Shown: positions 62,581-64,000 of the stretch, one piece after another
Layout of the letters: every line of letters starts with the position of its first letter
Position numbering within the stretch: the stretch's first letter is position 1
Assembly: GCA_963740675.1 (NCBI GenBank)
Contig: CAVUFS010000003.1
Span: 682,001-746,000 of the forward strand
Direction: 5' to 3'
Length of the DNA: 64,000 bases
From: CAIKMD01 sp963740675
GTDB lineage: Bacteria; Pseudomonadota; Alphaproteobacteria; ATCC43930; CGMCC-115725
Notes under the pieces: model-generated
Database searches by the model: none
The model's input: only the letters and a program-made list of their open reading frames with translations
What the model was told of the DNA's origin: nothing
Made by a program: the position numbers and the translations under genes

Positions 62581-62608
62581 TTGCTTTTTGTCTCAGCCGC
62601 AATTTGTC

Positions 62609-62633
62609 GGAACATTTTCGCGCGATATGCGTA
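62609..62633 (+). promoter_or_regulatory. Possible EcfG-like promoter of the FkbM gene
   Basis: GGAAC, 16 bases, then CGTA, 33 bases before the ATG at 62667. The -35 part matches the EcfG consensus exactly and the -10 part has one mismatch (CGTT expected). Confidence 0.4.
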
Positions 62634-62666
62634 ACTAAGGCTTCCTCATAACGGCTGCGTTACAAA

Positions 62667-63503
62667 ATGGCCCGAAGCGAACCGCGCCAACCGGCGATCC
62701 ATCATTTGATCTTCGACATCGGCATGAATCTCTGTGAGGACACGGATTTTTATCTCAAGAAAGGATTTCGCGTCGTCGCCGTCGAAGCCAATCCTGCCGC
62801 CTGCCGCGAGGCGGCAGAAAAATATCGCACAGAGATTGAGTCAGGCCGGCTGACAATTCTCAACTGCGCGATCGCCGCCAGCCGCGATCCCGTCATACTT
62901 TATCTCTGCCGCACGAACAGCGCCTGGAGCACCGCGTCGCCGCGGCTACGCGATTTTTGGAGCGAGCGCGGCGCCGATTTCGAGGAAGTCGAGGTGCCGG
63001 GAATTCTTGCCAGCGACCTCGTCGCCGCGCACGGCACGCCCTACTACGCCAAGATCGACATCGAAGGCTCCGACATACTTTGCCTCGACGGTTTCGCGAA
63101 CGGCGCGCCCAAGCCGCGCTACCTGTCGCTCGAAGTCGATTTCTATCGCTATCGCGAGCTGCTGACGCGGCTCGGCGAGCTCGGCTATCGCCGCTTCGCC
63201 CTGATCGGACAGTCGGGTGTACGCCATCAACGGCCGCCCAAGCCGCCGCGCGAAGGCCACTACATCGATTATCGCTTCGATGTCGGATCGAGCGGCCTGT
63301 TCGGCCGCGAACTGCCAGAGACTTGGCATGACGCGCCGGCGCTTCATCGGCATTGCCGACACGTCATTCAGCAATATCGTCTGGCCGGCGTGCTGAAAAA
63401 AGTCAGCAGATTTGGGCTCATACCGGCGCGATTGGAACGCGCGCGGGAGAAATTCCTGCCCCTCGCCGGCGATTGGTACGATTTGCACGCCACGCTCGAA
63501 TGA
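62667..63503 (+). CDS. FkbM-family methyltransferase
   Basis: A 278-residue SAM-dependent methyltransferase. Motif I is IFDIGMNLCEDTDFYLKKG, followed by VVAVEANPAACREAAEKY and the FkbM signature YYAKIDIEGSDILCLDGF. Family members O-methylate sugars or surface polysaccharides. The C-terminal part (HYIDYRFDVGSSGLFG and beyond) fits the polysaccharide-related subgroup. It stands alone behind a possible stress-type promoter. Confidence 0.85.
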   Translation: MARSEPRQPAIHHLIFDIGMNLCEDTDFYLKKGFRVVAVEANPAACREAAEKYRTEIESGRLTILNCAIAASRDPVILYLCRTNSAWSTASPRLRDFWSERGADFEEVEVPGILASDLVAAHGTPYYAKIDIEGSDILCLDGFANGAPKPRYLSLEVDFYRYRELLTRLGELGYRRFALIGQSGVRHQRPPKPPREGHYIDYRFDVGSSGLFGRELPETWHDAPALHRHCRHVIQQYRLAGVLKKVSRFGLIPARLERAREKFLPLAGDWYDLHATLE

Positions 63504-63523
63504 TGCACCAAGGCCGATAAAGC

Positions 63524-64000
63524 CTAAGGCAGATAATAGAACGGGTTCGGCAGCTTGAATGTGCGCTCGGCATGACCGAGCGCGAGATCGCTTTGCTGAT
63601 CGCCGACATTGGCGATGATGTGATAGCCCTGGGATTCGATCTTCGCCCGCGCGCCGCTTTTATAGATCGCAACGGAAGCTTCGTGTGATTCCGGCGGGCG
63701 CATAAAGATCCCTGCCCAGCCGTCATAGCCGGCGTCGCGCAGATTGGTCTCTGTGGCGGCGCTTTCCTCGGCATTCTCGCGCCGGCCGGTGACGAAGAAC
63801 ACGGCGACGCCATGTGCCTTCGCCGCGTTGAAGAGATCGAGCGTCGGCGCGATCGCCGGCGCCTCTTCGCTTTTCTCCCATGCCGCTTGGCCGCAGGCAC
63901 GCGGCGAATTCAGATCGCAATCGCCGTCGCGGAAATAGGCGAAGTCGTTGTGATACATCACCGCCCAATTCGACAGCGACGTCTCGTCGATATCGAGCAC
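63524..64000 (-). CDS. HAD-family acid phosphatase (partial)
   Basis: The gene runs beyond the right end of the window; 158 residues of the C-terminal part are present. Motif I is LDIDETSLSN at the edge, motif II is FFVTGRREN and motif III NVGDQQSDLALG. This is the acid phosphatase class B/VSP (HAD subfamily IIIB) pattern, usually periplasmic or a lipoprotein. The first residue in this frame lies inside the domain, so the true start and leader are missing. Convergent with the FkbM gene. Confidence 0.85.
   Translation of the reverse strand: MLDIDETSLSNWAVMYHNDFAYFRDGDCDLNSPRACGQAAWEKSEEAPAIAPTLDLFNAAKAHGVAVFFVTGRRENAEESAATETNLRDAGYDGWAGIFMRPPESHEASVAIYKSGARAKIESQGYHIIANVGDQQSDLALGHAERTFKLPNPFYYLP

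Overview
The window is GC-rich by eye, densely coded on both strands, and reads as chromosomal DNA of an alphaproteobacterium (Rhizobiales- or Rhodospirillales-like; the species is not recognisable). Support comes from an ECF sigma/ZAS anti-sigma pair, promoters resembling EcfG general-stress promoters (GGAAY-N16/17-CGTW), DUF2189 and ADYC-type proteins, many NitT/TauT and TAXI solute-binding proteins, and dispersed palindromic repeats. I found no rRNA, tRNA, CRISPR array, IS element or prophage.

Layout. 1-9946 is envelope-oriented: a TAXI binding protein, a frameshifted O-methyltransferase, an exported metallo-beta-lactamase-fold protein, an exported esterase, an OprO/OprP-type porin, two divergent small secreted proteins sharing one motif, an alginate-export-type barrel whose signal peptide is one base out of frame, and the ECF sigma/anti-sigma pair. 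10246-19323 is metabolic: an ABC binding protein, glutathione reductase with a PaiB-like protein and a D-aminoacylase-like enzyme, a Rieske oxygenase, a GH25 muramidase and succinate-semialdehyde dehydrogenase. 19344-25127 holds small proteins, an AraC regulator beside a relic of a xanthine-dehydrogenase gene end, a pentapeptide-like repeat protein paired with an ADYC-type protein, and an unaccompanied molybdopterin subunit.

25128-33198 continues catabolism: a quinone-reductase-like enzyme, a binding protein-mmsA-GST operon, an isocitrate-lyase-superfamily enzyme downstream of a frameshifted gentisate dioxygenase, and a Rieske-FAD reductase. 33195-40820 is mostly envelope and membrane genes, with a structured tandem element of unknown function at about 36110-36390 and a broken DctP relic. 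40968-50562 has a VOC protein, a TetR regulator with a palindromic operator, an MDR oxidoreductase beside a gene-free stretch, a leaderless TAXI protein, an MFS carrier, and a binding protein/amidohydrolase/acetoacetate-decarboxylase/cupin cluster. 50646-53969 encodes a hybrid histidine kinase and its CheY-like partner. 54195-64000 has a methyltransferase, several exported or anchored proteins of unknown role, an SDR, a leaderless ABC binding protein, an FAD monooxygenase, a duplicated small-protein gene together with its promoter, an FkbM methyltransferase and a partial HAD acid phosphatase.

The genes suggest an oligotroph that uses aromatic acids and carboxylates: ring oxygenation and cleavage enzymes, semialdehyde dehydrogenases and many stand-alone binding proteins without permeases. 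Four genes carry an apparent loss of a single base, which could be real decay or assembly error. The most unusual features are the tandem element near 36200, the paired motif-bearing secreted proteins between two outer-membrane barrels, and the duplicated stress-promoter/small-protein cassette.
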